A stretch of DNA of 64,000 nucleotides, from contig NZ_JBANCG010000001.1 in the NCBI RefSeq assembly GCF_037026715.1, positions 248,001 to 312,000 of the forward strand. Direction: 5' to 3'. The notes below the pieces were generated by a model. It did not search any database, was not told where the DNA came from, and saw nothing but the letters and a program-made list of their open reading frames with translations. Below are positions 52,355 through 61,518 of this stretch, piece by piece (the first letter of the stretch is position 1; every line of letters begins with the position of its first letter). Both the position numbers and the translations under genes were made by a program. Origin of the DNA: Breoghania sp037026715 (GTDB taxonomy: Bacteria > Pseudomonadota > Alphaproteobacteria > Rhizobiales > Stappiaceae).

Positions 52355-52399
52355 GGCCCATCCTTCGAGACGGGCCTGCGGCCCTCCTCAGGATGGGCC
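52355..52399. repeat. Large palindromic repeat, half copy
   Basis: GGCCCATCCTTCGAGACGGG (from 52355), then a CCTGCGG turn and CCTCAGGATGGGCC, form a compact 45-base version of the element at 5367-5499. The inner long spacer is missing. It sits in the 303-base gap between ilvH and ctaG, which otherwise holds nothing I recognise. Confidence 0.8.
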
Positions 52400-52562
52400 A
52401 CACAACGTGTCACACGCGTGCCGCTTCAATCTCGCCTGCGACAATCTGCCTCGTGCGTCACCTTGTTCCTCACCCGGCGGAATGCTAGGCCCGTAGGCAG
52501 TCGACGGCGCAGGGCCCTTCGCTCCGCCCGCCTGAGCCTGTCCAGACAGTCGAGGGCTGCCC

Positions 52563-53303
52563 ATGAACGAGACATCCACGCACCAGCCCTCCGACGCCAA
52601 TCGCCCCGCGCCCGACCATCCGGAGCACGAGCGTCCGCGCAAGAGCCATCGCGGCGTGGTGACGGTGGCCATCGCCATGCTGAGCGTCATGGTCGGTCTC
52701 GTCATATACTCGCCGACGCTCTACCGGATGTTCTGCGCGGCGACCGGATATGGCGGTGCCGTCAATCGCACCACCACCAAGGAGATCGCCGGCAAGGCGG
52801 AAGGCCGTGCGATCAAGGTGCGGTTCGATGCCAATGTCGCGCCGGATCTCGACTGGGACTTCGCACCCGAACAGCGTACGGTTGAAACCCGCATCGGCGA
52901 GGCGACGAAGGTCTACTACACCGCGCACAACCGCACCAATCACCCGATCGTCGCGCGCGCCACCTACAACGTCACGCCCTATTACGCCGCACCCTACTTC
53001 TTCAAGATCGAGTGCTTCTGTTTCACCGAGGAAAGGCTCGATCCCGGCGAGACGGCCCGCATGCCGCTCGTCTTCTATATCGACGAGCAGCTGGAAAAGG
53101 ACGAGGACGCGGCAAAGACGAGCGAGGTCACGCTGTCCTATACCTTCTTCAAGAGCACCGACCAGTCGCAGGGCAATCTGGCGGCCGCGCGGGCCTTGAA
53201 AAGCGGATCGCAGGCGCTCGACGATGAACTCTCGTCGAGCGGAAAGGCGCAGTTCAGCGTCGATGCCAAGCGCGTCGGGTCGGGAAGCCCCGTCGTTCGC
53301 TAG
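52563..53303 (+). CDS. ctaG: Cytochrome c oxidase assembly protein CtaG/Cox11
   Basis: 246 residues. One N-terminal membrane helix (GVVTVAIAMLSVMVGLVIYSPTLYRMFC) anchors a periplasmic beta-domain. The copper-binding CFCF motif is in FFKIECFCFTEERL, and the C-terminal LSYTFFKST matches Cox11. It inserts copper into the CuB site of cytochrome c oxidase subunit I. The N-terminal ~30 residues are an unusually long, charged extension. It is followed after 41 bases by a PCuAC-like gene, but no cox structural genes are in the window. Confidence 0.93.
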   Translation: MNETSTHQPSDANRPAPDHPEHERPRKSHRGVVTVAIAMLSVMVGLVIYSPTLYRMFCAATGYGGAVNRTTTKEIAGKAEGRAIKVRFDANVAPDLDWDFAPEQRTVETRIGEATKVYYTAHNRTNHPIVARATYNVTPYYAAPYFFKIECFCFTEERLDPGETARMPLVFYIDEQLEKDEDAAKTSEVTLSYTFFKSTDQSQGNLAAARALKSGSQALDDELSSSGKAQFSVDAKRVGSGSPVVR

Positions 53304-53344
53304 GGCGTCGGGGAAACGACCATTCGTAAAGGGAGGAATTCCGC

Positions 53345-53791
53345 ATGTTTTCGCGTTTGTCGCGCATCGCGGCGCTGGCCGGGCTCGTGGTCGTTCTGTC
53401 GGCGGGGCTCGCCGCGGCGCACAGCTACAGGCTCGGGCCGCTCAGGATCGGCCATCTGTGGGCGCCGCCGGCCGCGGCCGGTGCGGGCGTGCCCATCTAT
53501 GGTGCGATCCTGGACATGGGCGGCGAACCCGTCGTTCTGGACGGTGCGCGCACGCAGATCGGCAAGGACGTCCGTATCCGGCGCGTGGATGACGGCACGC
53601 CGACCTTTTCCGACACGTTCACGTTTCAGCCGGGCAAGCCCGTGGCCTTCGCCAAATGGCGGGAACACCTCTTCGTGGAAGGCAACGAGCGGCCGCTTGC
53701 CGCCGGCGATCATTTCTCCATGACGCTCGATTTCGCGCATGTCGGCAAGATCGACGTCGACGTGCTCGTCGAAGCGGCGCCAAGCGACTGA
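53345..53791 (+). CDS. PCuAC-like periplasmic protein, metal motif degenerate
   Basis: 148 residues with a signal peptide (about 1-25, ending AAA before HSYRLG). The fold pattern (IGHLWAPPAAAGAGVPIYGAILDMGGEPVVLDGART, then a GNERPLAAGDHFSMTLDF tail) matches copper chaperone PCu(A)C/DUF461 proteins that help load the CuA site. The family's H...M...HxM ligands are not all visible: His and Met near the start are present, but no HxM follows. Copper binding is therefore doubtful. The neighbour ctaG supports a role in oxidase assembly. Confidence 0.7.
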   Translation: MFSRLSRIAALAGLVVVLSAGLAAAHSYRLGPLRIGHLWAPPAAAGAGVPIYGAILDMGGEPVVLDGARTQIGKDVRIRRVDDGTPTFSDTFTFQPGKPVAFAKWREHLFVEGNERPLAAGDHFSMTLDFAHVGKIDVDVLVEAAPSD

Positions 53792-53899
53792 TCTTCGAGG
53801 AATAATCCTCAGGGCACCGCGGCATCGGCATGGTCGCGAGGCCATGACGCGCCGTCGTCGGTGGCCAGGGCCGGGGGCGCAATTCCTCGGTTACGCCCG

Positions 53900-53927
53900 T
53901 TGATCTCGCGCGGCCTTGGCGTATAAG
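53900..53927 (+). promoter_or_regulatory. Probable promoter of serA
   Basis: TTGATC (53900-53905) and TATAAG (53922-53927) are spaced by 16 bases, about 90 bases before the serA start. No other good pair is seen in the 227-base gap. Confidence 0.5.
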
Positions 53928-54018
53928 TCTGGGCCCGCGCACCGGGACCGCTTGTCGCATCCCGCGTCGCGACAAAGCCCATTCAGAACGCCCATTCCAA
54001 ACGAAAGCACGTGCCGTC

Positions 54019-55263
54019 ATGAGCAATGGCCTTTCCCGCCCAAAAAACCAGATTCGCTGGCTGCTGCTTGAGGGTATCTCCCAGTCGGCCGTCTCGGTCC
54101 TCAACGAAAACGGCTATCACAACGTCGAGCGGGTGCAGACCGCCTACGACAAGGATGCGCTCAAGGAAGCGCTGAAAGGCACGCAGATCGTCGGCATCCG
54201 GTCGCGCTCCCAGCTGACCGACGAGGTCATCGCCTCCACGAATTCGCTGGTTGCCATCGGTTGCTTCTCGGTGGGCACCAACCAGGTGGACCTTTCCGCT
54301 GCCAAGAAGCGCGGCATCCCGGTCTTCAACGCGCCGTTCTCCAACACCCGCTCGGTGGCGGAACTGACGATCGCAGAGATCGTCATGCTGATGCGCGGCA
54401 TCTTCCCGAAGTCCGTTGCTGCCCATGACGGGCGCTGGTTGAAGTCCGCGACGGGTTCGCGCGAGGTGCGTGGCAAGACGCTCGGCATCATCGGCTACGG
54501 CAATATCGGCACCCAGCTTGCAACGCTCGCCGAGGCGATGGGGCTGCACGTGATCTACTACGATCAGGTCGACAAGCTCTCGCACGGCAACGTCAAGCCG
54601 GCGGAAAGCCTGGACCATCTCCTGTCGGTCTCCGACTTCGTTTCGCTCCACACACCCGATACACCGGAAACGCGCGGCATGATCGGGGCGGCGGAAATCG
54701 CGAAGATGAAGAAGGGCTCCTTCCTCATCAACAACGCGCGCGGCAAGCTGGTGGATATCGACGCGCTGGTGGCGGCGCTGAAGAGCGAGCATCTGGCGGG
54801 TGCCGCGATCGACGTCTTCCCGAGCGAGCCGAAGTCCAACAACGACGAGTTCCTGAGCCCCTTGCGGGAGTTCGACAACGTCATCCTGACGCCGCATATC
54901 GGCGGCTCGACGGAAGAGGCGCAGGAGCGCATCGGCGAGGAAGTGGCGCGCCGGCTCGTGGAATATTCCGATGTCGGGTCCACCATGGGCGCGGTCAACT
55001 TCCCGCAGGTGCTGCTGCCCAAGGGCACGGATGCGACCCGCTTCATCCAGGTGCACGACAACACGCCGGGCTCCCTGAAGAAGCTCAACGACCTGTTCGC
55101 CTCCAACGACCTCAACATCGTCACCCAGCACCTGCAGACGGACGGCGAGATCGGCTACGTTGTGGTCGACATTGAGGGCCAGGTGGCGAATTCTGTCGAG
55201 ATCCTGGAAAAGATCCGCGCCATCCCCGGCACGATCCGCGCGCGGCTCCTGAACCGGGTGTAA
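54019..55263 (+). CDS. serA: D-3-phosphoglycerate dehydrogenase with ACT domain
   Basis: 414 residues, the E. coli SerA size. It oxidises 3-phosphoglycerate with NAD, the entry to serine synthesis; SerB at 33 kb performs the last step. The NAD motif is LGIIGYGNIGTQLATLAEAMG. Catalytic residues lie in NNARGKLVDIDAL (Arg), the Glu region DVFPSEP, and LTPHIGGSTEEAQ (His). A C-terminal ACT domain (NTPGSLKKLNDLF) gives serine feedback control. It is monocistronic. Confidence 0.96.
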   Translation: MSNGLSRPKNQIRWLLLEGISQSAVSVLNENGYHNVERVQTAYDKDALKEALKGTQIVGIRSRSQLTDEVIASTNSLVAIGCFSVGTNQVDLSAAKKRGIPVFNAPFSNTRSVAELTIAEIVMLMRGIFPKSVAAHDGRWLKSATGSREVRGKTLGIIGYGNIGTQLATLAEAMGLHVIYYDQVDKLSHGNVKPAESLDHLLSVSDFVSLHTPDTPETRGMIGAAEIAKMKKGSFLINNARGKLVDIDALVAALKSEHLAGAAIDVFPSEPKSNNDEFLSPLREFDNVILTPHIGGSTEEAQERIGEEVARRLVEYSDVGSTMGAVNFPQVLLPKGTDATRFIQVHDNTPGSLKKLNDLFASNDLNIVTQHLQTDGEIGYVVVDIEGQVANSVEILEKIRAIPGTIRARLLNRV

Positions 55264-55295
55264 AGCGCTCTGCTACCGCCGCTGACGAAGCAGGA

Positions 55296-55332
55296 CAGCC
55301 CCTCGCCTCCGACCGGATGCGGGGGGCTTTTT
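55296..55332 (+). terminator. Rho-independent terminator after serA
   Basis: AGCCCCTCGC pairs with GCGGGGGGCT around a CCTCCGACCGGAT loop, followed by TTTTT. It begins 33 bases after the serA stop and lies between serA and the convergent dctM gene. Confidence 0.8.
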
Positions 55333-55358
55333 CGTTGTGCGTGGTGTTTCCCGCGCCC

Positions 55359-56669
55359 TCACATCACCCACAGCGCGGTCGCGGGAAAGAACAGCAACAG
55401 GGCAAGCACCGCAAGCTGCAGCGCGATAAAGGGCAGCAGCGCGGTGTAGATGTGCTGCAGGGTGATCGAGGGCGGCGCGACGCTCTTCAGATAGAAGGCC
55501 GCGGGGCCGAACGGCGGGGTGAGGTAGCTCACCTGCATGTTGACGGCGAAGAGCACTCCGAACCAGACGGGATCGTAGCCGAGCTGCTTCACGATGGGCA
55601 CGAAGATCGGCAGGGTCAGGAGGGCGATGCCGATCCAGTCGAGGAACATGCCGAGCACGAGCAGGATCGCCATCATGACGAGGACGATGACGACCGGCGC
55701 GGCATCGAGCCCGAGGATCGCGGCGGAAACGAACCTGTTGCCGCCCATCAGGTTGTAGACGCCGACGAGCACGGCCGCCGCGATGCCGATCCAGATGATC
55801 ATGCCGCAGGTTTCCAGCGTGTGGACGAGGCTTTCCTGCAGCATGCGGAAGGACAACTCGCCACGCAGCGCCGAGACGATCAGCACAGAGGAAACGCCGA
55901 GGGCCGCCGCCTCGGTGATCGAGGCGATACCGCCGTAGATCGAGCCCAGCACCACGACGACGATGAAGGCGGGGGCGATGAGCGAGATGAGGGCGCTTGT
56001 GACCGACTCCTCGGCGTGCTCCTCGGCCGTCATCGGCGGGCCGAGTTCCGGGTTCTTCAGGCATCTCGCCAGCACGTAGGCGACGTAAGCCGCGAGCAAC
56101 AGCAGCGCCGGGGTGACGGCGGCGACGAAGAGATCGGCGATGGAGACGCTCGCCACAAGGCCATAGATGATCAGCACGATGGAGGGCGGCATCATCGTGC
56201 CGAGCGAACCGCCGGCGCAGACGACGCCGATGGAAAGGTTGCGGTCGTAGCCGAGCCTGAGCATCTGCGGCAGGGCGAGGATGCCGAGGAGCACGATCTC
56301 GCCGCCGATGACGCCGGACATTGCCGCCATCAGAATGGCGACGATCAACGTCTGCACGGCGACGCCGCCGGGAAGGCGCCCGGCCAGCACCCGCATGCCG
56401 TTGAAGAGATCCTTCGCCGTGCCGGAACGGTCGAGCAGCGCCGCCATCAGGATGAACATCGGGATGGCGACCAGCGAATATTCGGTGATGAAGCCGAAGA
56501 TGCGGGCGGTGACGAGCGGCAGCGCATTGCCGCCGAACCAGCCGAAGGTGAAGACGAGCGCCACGAGCCCGGTGACCCAGGCGAGAGGCTGGCCGGTCAG
56601 AAGCAGTGCGAAGATGGCGCCGACGAGCAGGTAGGTGCCGGCCTCGATGCCGAGGGCGTTCAGACCCAT
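55359..56669 (-). CDS. dctM: TRAP transporter large permease DctM
   Basis: 436 residues with about 12 hydrophobic helices. GLVALVFTFGWFGGNALPL, VAIPMFILMAALLDRSG and GGSLGTMMPPSIVLIIYGLV are typical DctM segments, as is GMFLDWIGIALLTLPIFVPI. It is the ion-coupled channel of a tripartite ATP-independent periplasmic transporter. It is the last gene of the dctP-dctQ-dctM operon, 18 bases after dctQ. Confidence 0.95.
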   Translation of the reverse strand: MGLNALGIEAGTYLLVGAIFALLLTGQPLAWVTGLVALVFTFGWFGGNALPLVTARIFGFITEYSLVAIPMFILMAALLDRSGTAKDLFNGMRVLAGRLPGGVAVQTLIVAILMAAMSGVIGGEIVLLGILALPQMLRLGYDRNLSIGVVCAGGSLGTMMPPSIVLIIYGLVASVSIADLFVAAVTPALLLLAAYVAYVLARCLKNPELGPPMTAEEHAEESVTSALISLIAPAFIVVVVLGSIYGGIASITEAAALGVSSVLIVSALRGELSFRMLQESLVHTLETCGMIIWIGIAAAVLVGVYNLMGGNRFVSAAILGLDAAPVVIVLVMMAILLVLGMFLDWIGIALLTLPIFVPIVKQLGYDPVWFGVLFAVNMQVSYLTPPFGPAAFYLKSVAPPSITLQHIYTALLPFIALQLAVLALLLFFPATALWVM

Positions 56670-56687
56670 GTGCGATGCCCTCCGGAC

Positions 56688-57245
56688 TTAGCTTGATCCA
56701 TCGCGGCGGATGGCCCTGACCAGATGCAGGACCGTCTGGACGAACATCAGCACCACGCAGGCAAGGATGATGATCTTCAAAAGCGCCGGCGTCGGCGGGT
56801 TCCAGGCGGTGCCGGTGCCTTCCAGGTGGATGTCGCCCGTGGGCGTGTGCGTCGCCTTCCAGGCCATGATCGCGCCGGCATAGCCGAGGCCGGCGAAGAA
56901 GATCAGCGCGACGATGGCGTTGAAGATGTCGAGGAGACGGCGGCCGCCGGGCGGGACGGCGTCGTAGATCATCCGCACCCGGATGTGCTTGTCACGAGCG
57001 AGCGCGATCGGTCCGCCGATCAGGAAGATCGCGGCGATCAGGAAGGTCGTCGTCTCGTGCGCCCAGAAGGTGGGAGCCTTGAAGACGTAGCGGGCGACGA
57101 CCTCGTAGACGCTGATCGCGAAGGCTAGAAAGATCGCCCAGGCAAAGACCTTGGCCGAGCCGGCGACAAGCCGGTCGAGAGCGGTCGCGCCGGGGGGCGG
57201 GCCGGTGTCGTCCGGCGAGGGGGATCGCGCGTCATCCTGCGTCAT
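56688..57245 (-). CDS. dctQ: TRAP transporter small permease DctQ
   Basis: 185 residues from ATG 57245. Four hydrophobic helices are visible, with the DctQ motif ISVYEVVARYVFKAPTFWAHETTTFLI and KHIRVRMIYDAVPPGGRRLLD. It partners the large permease DctM. The N-terminal ~30 residues are hydrophilic and Pro/Asp-rich. It lies between dctP (123 bases upstream) and dctM (18 bases downstream). Confidence 0.93.
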   Translation of the reverse strand: MTQDDARSPSPDDTGPPPGATALDRLVAGSAKVFAWAIFLAFAISVYEVVARYVFKAPTFWAHETTTFLIAAIFLIGGPIALARDKHIRVRMIYDAVPPGGRRLLDIFNAIVALIFFAGLGYAGAIMAWKATHTPTGDIHLEGTGTAWNPPTPALLKIIILACVVLMFVQTVLHLVRAIRRDGSS

Positions 57246-57368
57246 CGTTGGTCCTTGCGCTGACGGTCGGGAAAAAGGAGGCGGGAAGGGGAGAGGCGGG
57301 CGGCGCGCCATTGCCGGAAATTCCCGGCACGCCGCGCCGCCTTCGTCTTCAATGCGCGAAATGGTGCA

Positions 57369-58388
57369 TCACAGCAGGTTTCGGCCTTCCAGGTACTTGA
57401 TGACGGCATCGTAGTAGCGCTGGGTCATGTCGTTCTTCTTCGCCCAGACCTGCCACTCCTGCTGGGCGATGCGGCGGAACTTGGCGCGTTCCTCCGGTGA
57501 CCAGTTGATGATCTCGATGTCCTCGTTCTGCTTGGCCTGCTTCACGGCCTCGGCATCGAGCTTTCTCACCGAATAGATGTGGTTGAAGGTGAACTGGTCG
57601 ACGGAGGCGTTGAGGATCGCCTTGAGGTCATCCGGCAACCCGTCCCAGATTTCCTTGTTCATCGAGATGTCGATCAGCGGCAAGGAGTGGAAGCCGGGAT
57701 AGAGCGGGTAATGGGCGATGTCGTTCATGCCCTGGGCCTGGTTGGTGGCGAAGACCGTGTAGTCGGCCGCATCGACCACGCCCTTGTCGAGGGCTGTGAA
57801 GACCTCCGATCCCGGCAGCACCACCGGCGACGCGCCGGCCTTGGCGAAGATCTCGTAGACCATGCCTTCCGGCGCGCGCAGCTTGATGCCCTTCAGGTCT
57901 TCCACGGTGCGGATCGGCTTGGCGGAGACGAAGGCTTCCGGCTCGGTCGCCGCCGCTCCGATGAAATGGACCCCGTAGGGCTCGACCAGTTCCGAATAAA
58001 GCTCGTTGCCGCCACCGGACTTCATGAAGCCGAGCAGTTCGAACGGATCCGACCACGCGCCGACGAGATTGCCCATCATGGCGAAGGCCGGGTCCTTGCC
58101 GGCGAAATAGCTCGGATCGGTCAGGTGGCCCTGCAGGATGCCCGAGCCAACCGCCTCCAGCGTGTCGGTGTGCGGAACGACTGCGCCGATCGGCAGGACC
58201 TCGATCTCGATGCGGCCGCCGGAGAGCGTCTTCACGCTTTCCGCCCACTTCTGCTTGTTGACAAAGCCCGGCTCGCCGGCCGTCTCGGAGGTCTGGAATG
58301 TCCAGTTGTAGTCGGCGGCACCGGCCGCGTGCGGAATGGTGAGTGCGGCCGCGCCGAAGATGGCGGCCCCGATGAGTTGCCTGAACAT
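57369..58388 (-). CDS. dctP: TRAP transporter substrate-binding protein DctP
   Basis: 339 residues from ATG 58388, which follows GGAGGACACAACTG. A signal peptide ends HAAGAA before DYNWTFQ. The mature protein has the DctP fold, with FVSAKPIRTVEDLKGIKLRAPEGMVYEIFAKAGASPVVL containing the conserved Arg that binds a carboxylate group. The overall type resembles TRAP proteins for 2-oxoacids or other monocarboxylates (TakP-like), but the substrate is a guess. It leads the P-Q-M operon. Confidence 0.92.
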   Translation of the reverse strand: MFRQLIGAAIFGAAALTIPHAAGAADYNWTFQTSETAGEPGFVNKQKWAESVKTLSGGRIEIEVLPIGAVVPHTDTLEAVGSGILQGHLTDPSYFAGKDPAFAMMGNLVGAWSDPFELLGFMKSGGGNELYSELVEPYGVHFIGAAATEPEAFVSAKPIRTVEDLKGIKLRAPEGMVYEIFAKAGASPVVLPGSEVFTALDKGVVDAADYTVFATNQAQGMNDIAHYPLYPGFHSLPLIDISMNKEIWDGLPDDLKAILNASVDQFTFNHIYSVRKLDAEAVKQAKQNEDIEIINWSPEERAKFRRIAQQEWQVWAKKNDMTQRYYDAVIKYLEGRNLL

Positions 58389-58599
58389 CAGTTGTGTCCT
58401 CCCTGATGACTGTTCGCAGGTCAAATCCCTCGATGCGGCGGCGCGTCTTCGCACGCTTACGCAGCGTCAAATTAACCCTGCACATGGAGAGCGGGGAGAA
58501 TCAACTCCCCATTCGGACAACTCCGAATTCATCAGGGATTGGCGACATGGCCGATGGAAACGCCCTGGGGAGGATGCCGCGCTTCTGGTCGGGCCGCTA

Positions 58600-59340
58600 T
58601 CACTCCGCCTGCGCTTTTGCCTCCCGCGGATAGTCGGTCTGAGCGCCGCTCCCCGCCTGACGCAGGTGAAGACGTATGTGGTTCGTCACGCCGCCCAGCA
58701 GGAACAGGGCGCTGCCGAGGACGAACTGCCAGGCGATATAGGTCTTGATCGCCTCCGCGTTCACGCCGCCCGGCTGGATCCAGAGATAGGGCACCGAGGC
58801 GACGGCGAAGAGCAGGGCGCCTGAGGAGAAGCTGAAGGCCGTCAGGTTCATCATCTGTCGCGCACGCATCTGCACGTCCGGTGTGATCTGGGAAAGGTTG
58901 ATCGCGCCGCCGATGAAGAACGCCAGACTGCCGATGAGAAATGTGAGGCCTCCGGTCGCCTTACGGTCGATGAGTGCGGTGAAGCAGAGGCTGCCCGAAA
59001 GAACGAAAACGGTGGCGACGAGATAGAGCCAGGCGGCTGCGGCCTCCAGCCGTTCGCGCGCCGGACTTGCCCCCTTTTCGGCCAGACGTTGCTGGATTTC
59101 GGTGAAGTCCTGGATGGTGACGAGCAGGTAGACCAAAGAGCCGGCCACGAAGATCCAGGCCCCGACGGTCGTCTCCAGGTGAAGACCGGGCACGAAGAAG
59201 AGGCTCCCGGCGATGAAGGTCAGACCGCCGACATTGTAGAGAACGGCATTGATCTGTTCCCACCGGTGCTGCGCGTTCCGATCGGCCTTGCCGGCAAAGA
59301 GGTTGAGCGCCCGGCGGCGGGCTGTGTAGAGATGAGCCAT
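58600..59340 (-). CDS. YrhK-like multi-pass membrane protein
   Basis: 246 residues from ATG 59340. About six hydrophobic helices occur as two or three related pairs (NVGGLTFIAGSLFFVPG...WIFVAGSLVYLLVT; GLTFLIGSLAFFIGGAIN; WQFVLGSALFLLGGVTNHIRLHLR). This repeats the pattern of the YrhK domain, a membrane module of unknown function. The gene stands alone between the TRAP operon and a HAD hydrolase gene, and its function cannot be inferred. Confidence 0.7.
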   Translation of the reverse strand: MAHLYTARRRALNLFAGKADRNAQHRWEQINAVLYNVGGLTFIAGSLFFVPGLHLETTVGAWIFVAGSLVYLLVTIQDFTEIQQRLAEKGASPARERLEAAAAWLYLVATVFVLSGSLCFTALIDRKATGGLTFLIGSLAFFIGGAINLSQITPDVQMRARQMMNLTAFSFSSGALLFAVASVPYLWIQPGGVNAEAIKTYIAWQFVLGSALFLLGGVTNHIRLHLRQAGSGAQTDYPREAKAQAE

Positions 59341-59592
59341 TGTCGACGGTCCGCTTGAATGGCGCCCCGGTGCTTGCCTTCGCGGCTTGCGTTGCCGGAA
59401 GCTTGCGGGTCGCGCTGTCTGGGTCTCGGACCCCGCCCGGGACGCGTCCCGGCGGGCCTTTGCTACCCCAACGACGGCGACGGATGTCGGTTCCGTAGCG
59501 AGATCTTCCATTCCGGCATTTCGGGAAAACCCGGTGAGAGGCTTCGCTCGCCGACAGCACCGGCGCATGCGCGAGAGGTGCGTGCCGGGCCG

Positions 59593-60297
59593 TCAGCCGA
59601 TTTCGTCGATCACCGTTTCCAACTCGCCGAGGTTCGCGATCTCGCGGAAGCGGGCGGCATCCGGCGTATCGTGATGCTCCAGCGCCCAGGTGAGATCATG
59701 CGGAACATGGACGCCCCAGGCGCCGGCCTCAAGCGCTGGAACGACATCCGACTTCAGCGAATTGCCGACCATCATGGCCCGCTCCGCGCCGCTGCCGTGG
59801 CGCGCGAACACGGTCCGATAGGTGTCTGGGGTCTTGTCGGAAACGATCTCCACCGCATCGAACATCTCCGCCAGCCCCGATTGCGCGACCTTGCGCTCCT
59901 GATCGAACAGGTCGCCCTTGGTGACGAGGACCAGCCGGTAGCGGCCGCATAGCCGCTCGAGCGTCTCGCGCGCATGGGGCAGGGGCTCCGCCGGCTGGCT
60001 CAGCATCGCGCGGCCCGCCTCCAGGATCTCGCCGATCACGGTTGCCGGAACGCGTCTGTCCGTCACCTCCAGCGCGGTTTCGATCATCGAGAGGGTGAAG
60101 CCCTTGATGCCGAATCCGTAGCGCGAAATGTTGCGCCTCTCGGCCGCCAGCAGCCGTTCGCTCAGATGGCCGGCCTCGGCATACTCGGCCAGCAGCTCCG
60201 TGAATCGCTTTTCGGTCAGGCGAAAATACTGTTCGTTGTGCCAGAGCGTGTCGTCCGCATCGAAACCGATTGTGTCGAGAGGACGACCCCGGGACAT
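59593..60297 (-). CDS. HAD superfamily hydrolase
   Basis: 234 residues. Motif I is IGFDADDTLWHNEQYF (nucleophile and acid-base Asp), motif II is LVLVTKGD, motif III Lys is in SDKTPDTY, and motif IV is MVGNSLKSDVVPALEAG. A helical cap (about 20-95) makes this a subfamily I phosphatase of the YjjG/phosphoglycolate phosphatase kind. The substrate is unknown. It is divergent from the tRNA-Lys gene. Confidence 0.88.
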   Translation of the reverse strand: MSRGRPLDTIGFDADDTLWHNEQYFRLTEKRFTELLAEYAEAGHLSERLLAAERRNISRYGFGIKGFTLSMIETALEVTDRRVPATVIGEILEAGRAMLSQPAEPLPHARETLERLCGRYRLVLVTKGDLFDQERKVAQSGLAEMFDAVEIVSDKTPDTYRTVFARHGSGAERAMMVGNSLKSDVVPALEAGAWGVHVPHDLTWALEHHDTPDAARFREIANLGELETVIDEIG

Positions 60298-60453
60298 GTC
60301 AGACCTGCCGTGTTACTGGATGATCGGGAAAACGAAAGAGGATGCCGCCATTTTCCGGGCTTTGCAGGGGCAATTCAATGGCCGAACGGCCCATCGCGCG
60401 CGCCTTTGTTCAGGAAAGGTTTTCCCCAGCATGCAAAATCATTGACAGCCCGC

Positions 60454-60482
60454 TTGCACTCCCGGCGCCGCCCCGATATATA
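60454..60482 (+). promoter_or_regulatory. Probable promoter of tRNA-Lys
   Basis: TTGCAC (60454-60459) and TATATA (60477-60482) are 17 bases apart and about 48 bases before the mature tRNA. Confidence 0.55.
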
Positions 60483-60529
60483 CCCCCTCGTCGCCGCCGC
60501 CCGACAAGGGGCGGACCGCAGCGGCCTTC

Positions 60530-60605
<76 letters not shown>

Positions 60606-60946
60606 TTCCTTCCCTAAAATAGAAAAGACATTCGTCACCTCGGGTGACGCCCAGCCGTTTTATTGAGCCGTCGTTCGCGGGGCGCTTGTGTGCGTCGTCC
60701 GTTTCGCGTCGCACGTGGGCCGCGCGCTGGAACGATCCATCATCCGTATCGGTTAACGTCAAAACGACGTTAGGTGATGAACGTCACTGCGCATCGGTGC
60801 AGGACGGTCTATCCTTCAAACCATAGGCGGTGCGGCCTCCAGTCGGGGCGCCGGCCGTGCCGACCCGGGATATCGCGATTTAGCCACGATCGCGGATCTA
60901 GTGTCTTTGGCTCCCGGCGTGGCCCGGGACGACAAAAGGGAGGTGC
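60606..60946. other. Intergenic region after tRNA-Lys
   Basis: The 341 bases hold no reliable gene. GTCACC TCG GGTGAC near 60635 followed by GTTTTATT (about 60656) may terminate the tRNA transcript. TAACGTC (60754-60760) and GACGTTA (60766-60772) form a perfect 7-bp inverted repeat with a 5-base spacer, a possible operator for the next gene. Confidence 0.5.
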
Positions 60947-61432
60947 GTGGTGACGCACATTATTCGGACCTCGGTTCTTGCGGTCGCAATCGCCGTCGGC
61001 GGTCTTGCGGTCATGGCGAGCGATGCCTTCGCGCAGTCGCATCGCCGGTGCGATGCCTATGCGCGCGACTACGCCAACCGCGCGACGCGAACGGGCAACA
61101 ATGTGGTGGGCGGCGCGGTTGGTGGCGCCGTCGTCGGCGGTGTCATCGGTTCTGTGACGGGCAGCTGGGGCAAGGGCGCCGCGATCGGCAGCGGTGTTGG
61201 AGCCATCGCCGGTGCCGGCAAGTCCTCGTCGGACTGGAACCGCAACTACCGATATGCGTATGACGACTGCATGCGCGGCGCGCGTCGCGGACCGCCGCCG
61301 CCGCGCCACGGCGGCCGTTTCGAGCCGTGGTCGCCGGCCTGGCACGACTACTGCTCGCGCAAGTATCGCTCGTTCAATCCGCGAACGGGCTATTACACGA
61401 CCTACGGCGGCGAGCAGCGCTTCTGCCGATAG
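60947..61432 (+). CDS. Secreted BA14K-like protein with glycine zipper
   Basis: 161 residues from GTG 60947 or the adjacent GTG 60950, after GGGAGG. A signal peptide (about 1-29, ending DAFAQ) precedes a glycine-zipper segment (GGAVGGAVVGGVIGSVTG...GSGVGAIAGAG) that could insert in a membrane. The C-terminus (SPAWHDYCSRKYRSFNPRTGYYTTYGGEQRFC) matches the BA14K repeat of the 14-kDa immunoreactive Brucella protein. The role is unknown, and an envelope location is inferred. Confidence 0.82.
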   Translation: MVTHIIRTSVLAVAIAVGGLAVMASDAFAQSHRRCDAYARDYANRATRTGNNVVGGAVGGAVVGGVIGSVTGSWGKGAAIGSGVGAIAGAGKSSSDWNRNYRYAYDDCMRGARRGPPPPRHGGRFEPWSPAWHDYCSRKYRSFNPRTGYYTTYGGEQRFCR

Positions 61433-61467
61433 GCAGAACGGCTATTGCCATTGGAACGCCCGACTTC

Positions 61468-61495
61468 GCGGCGCTTCGAAAGAGGCGCCGCTTTT
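61468..61495 (+). terminator. Rho-independent terminator after the BA14K-like gene
   Basis: GCGGCGC (61468-61474) pairs with GCGCCGC (61485-61491) and is followed by TTTT. It is 36 bases after the stop codon. Confidence 0.75.
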
Positions 61496-61518
61496 CGTTC
61501 GGGCAGGAGTGTTGTGAT

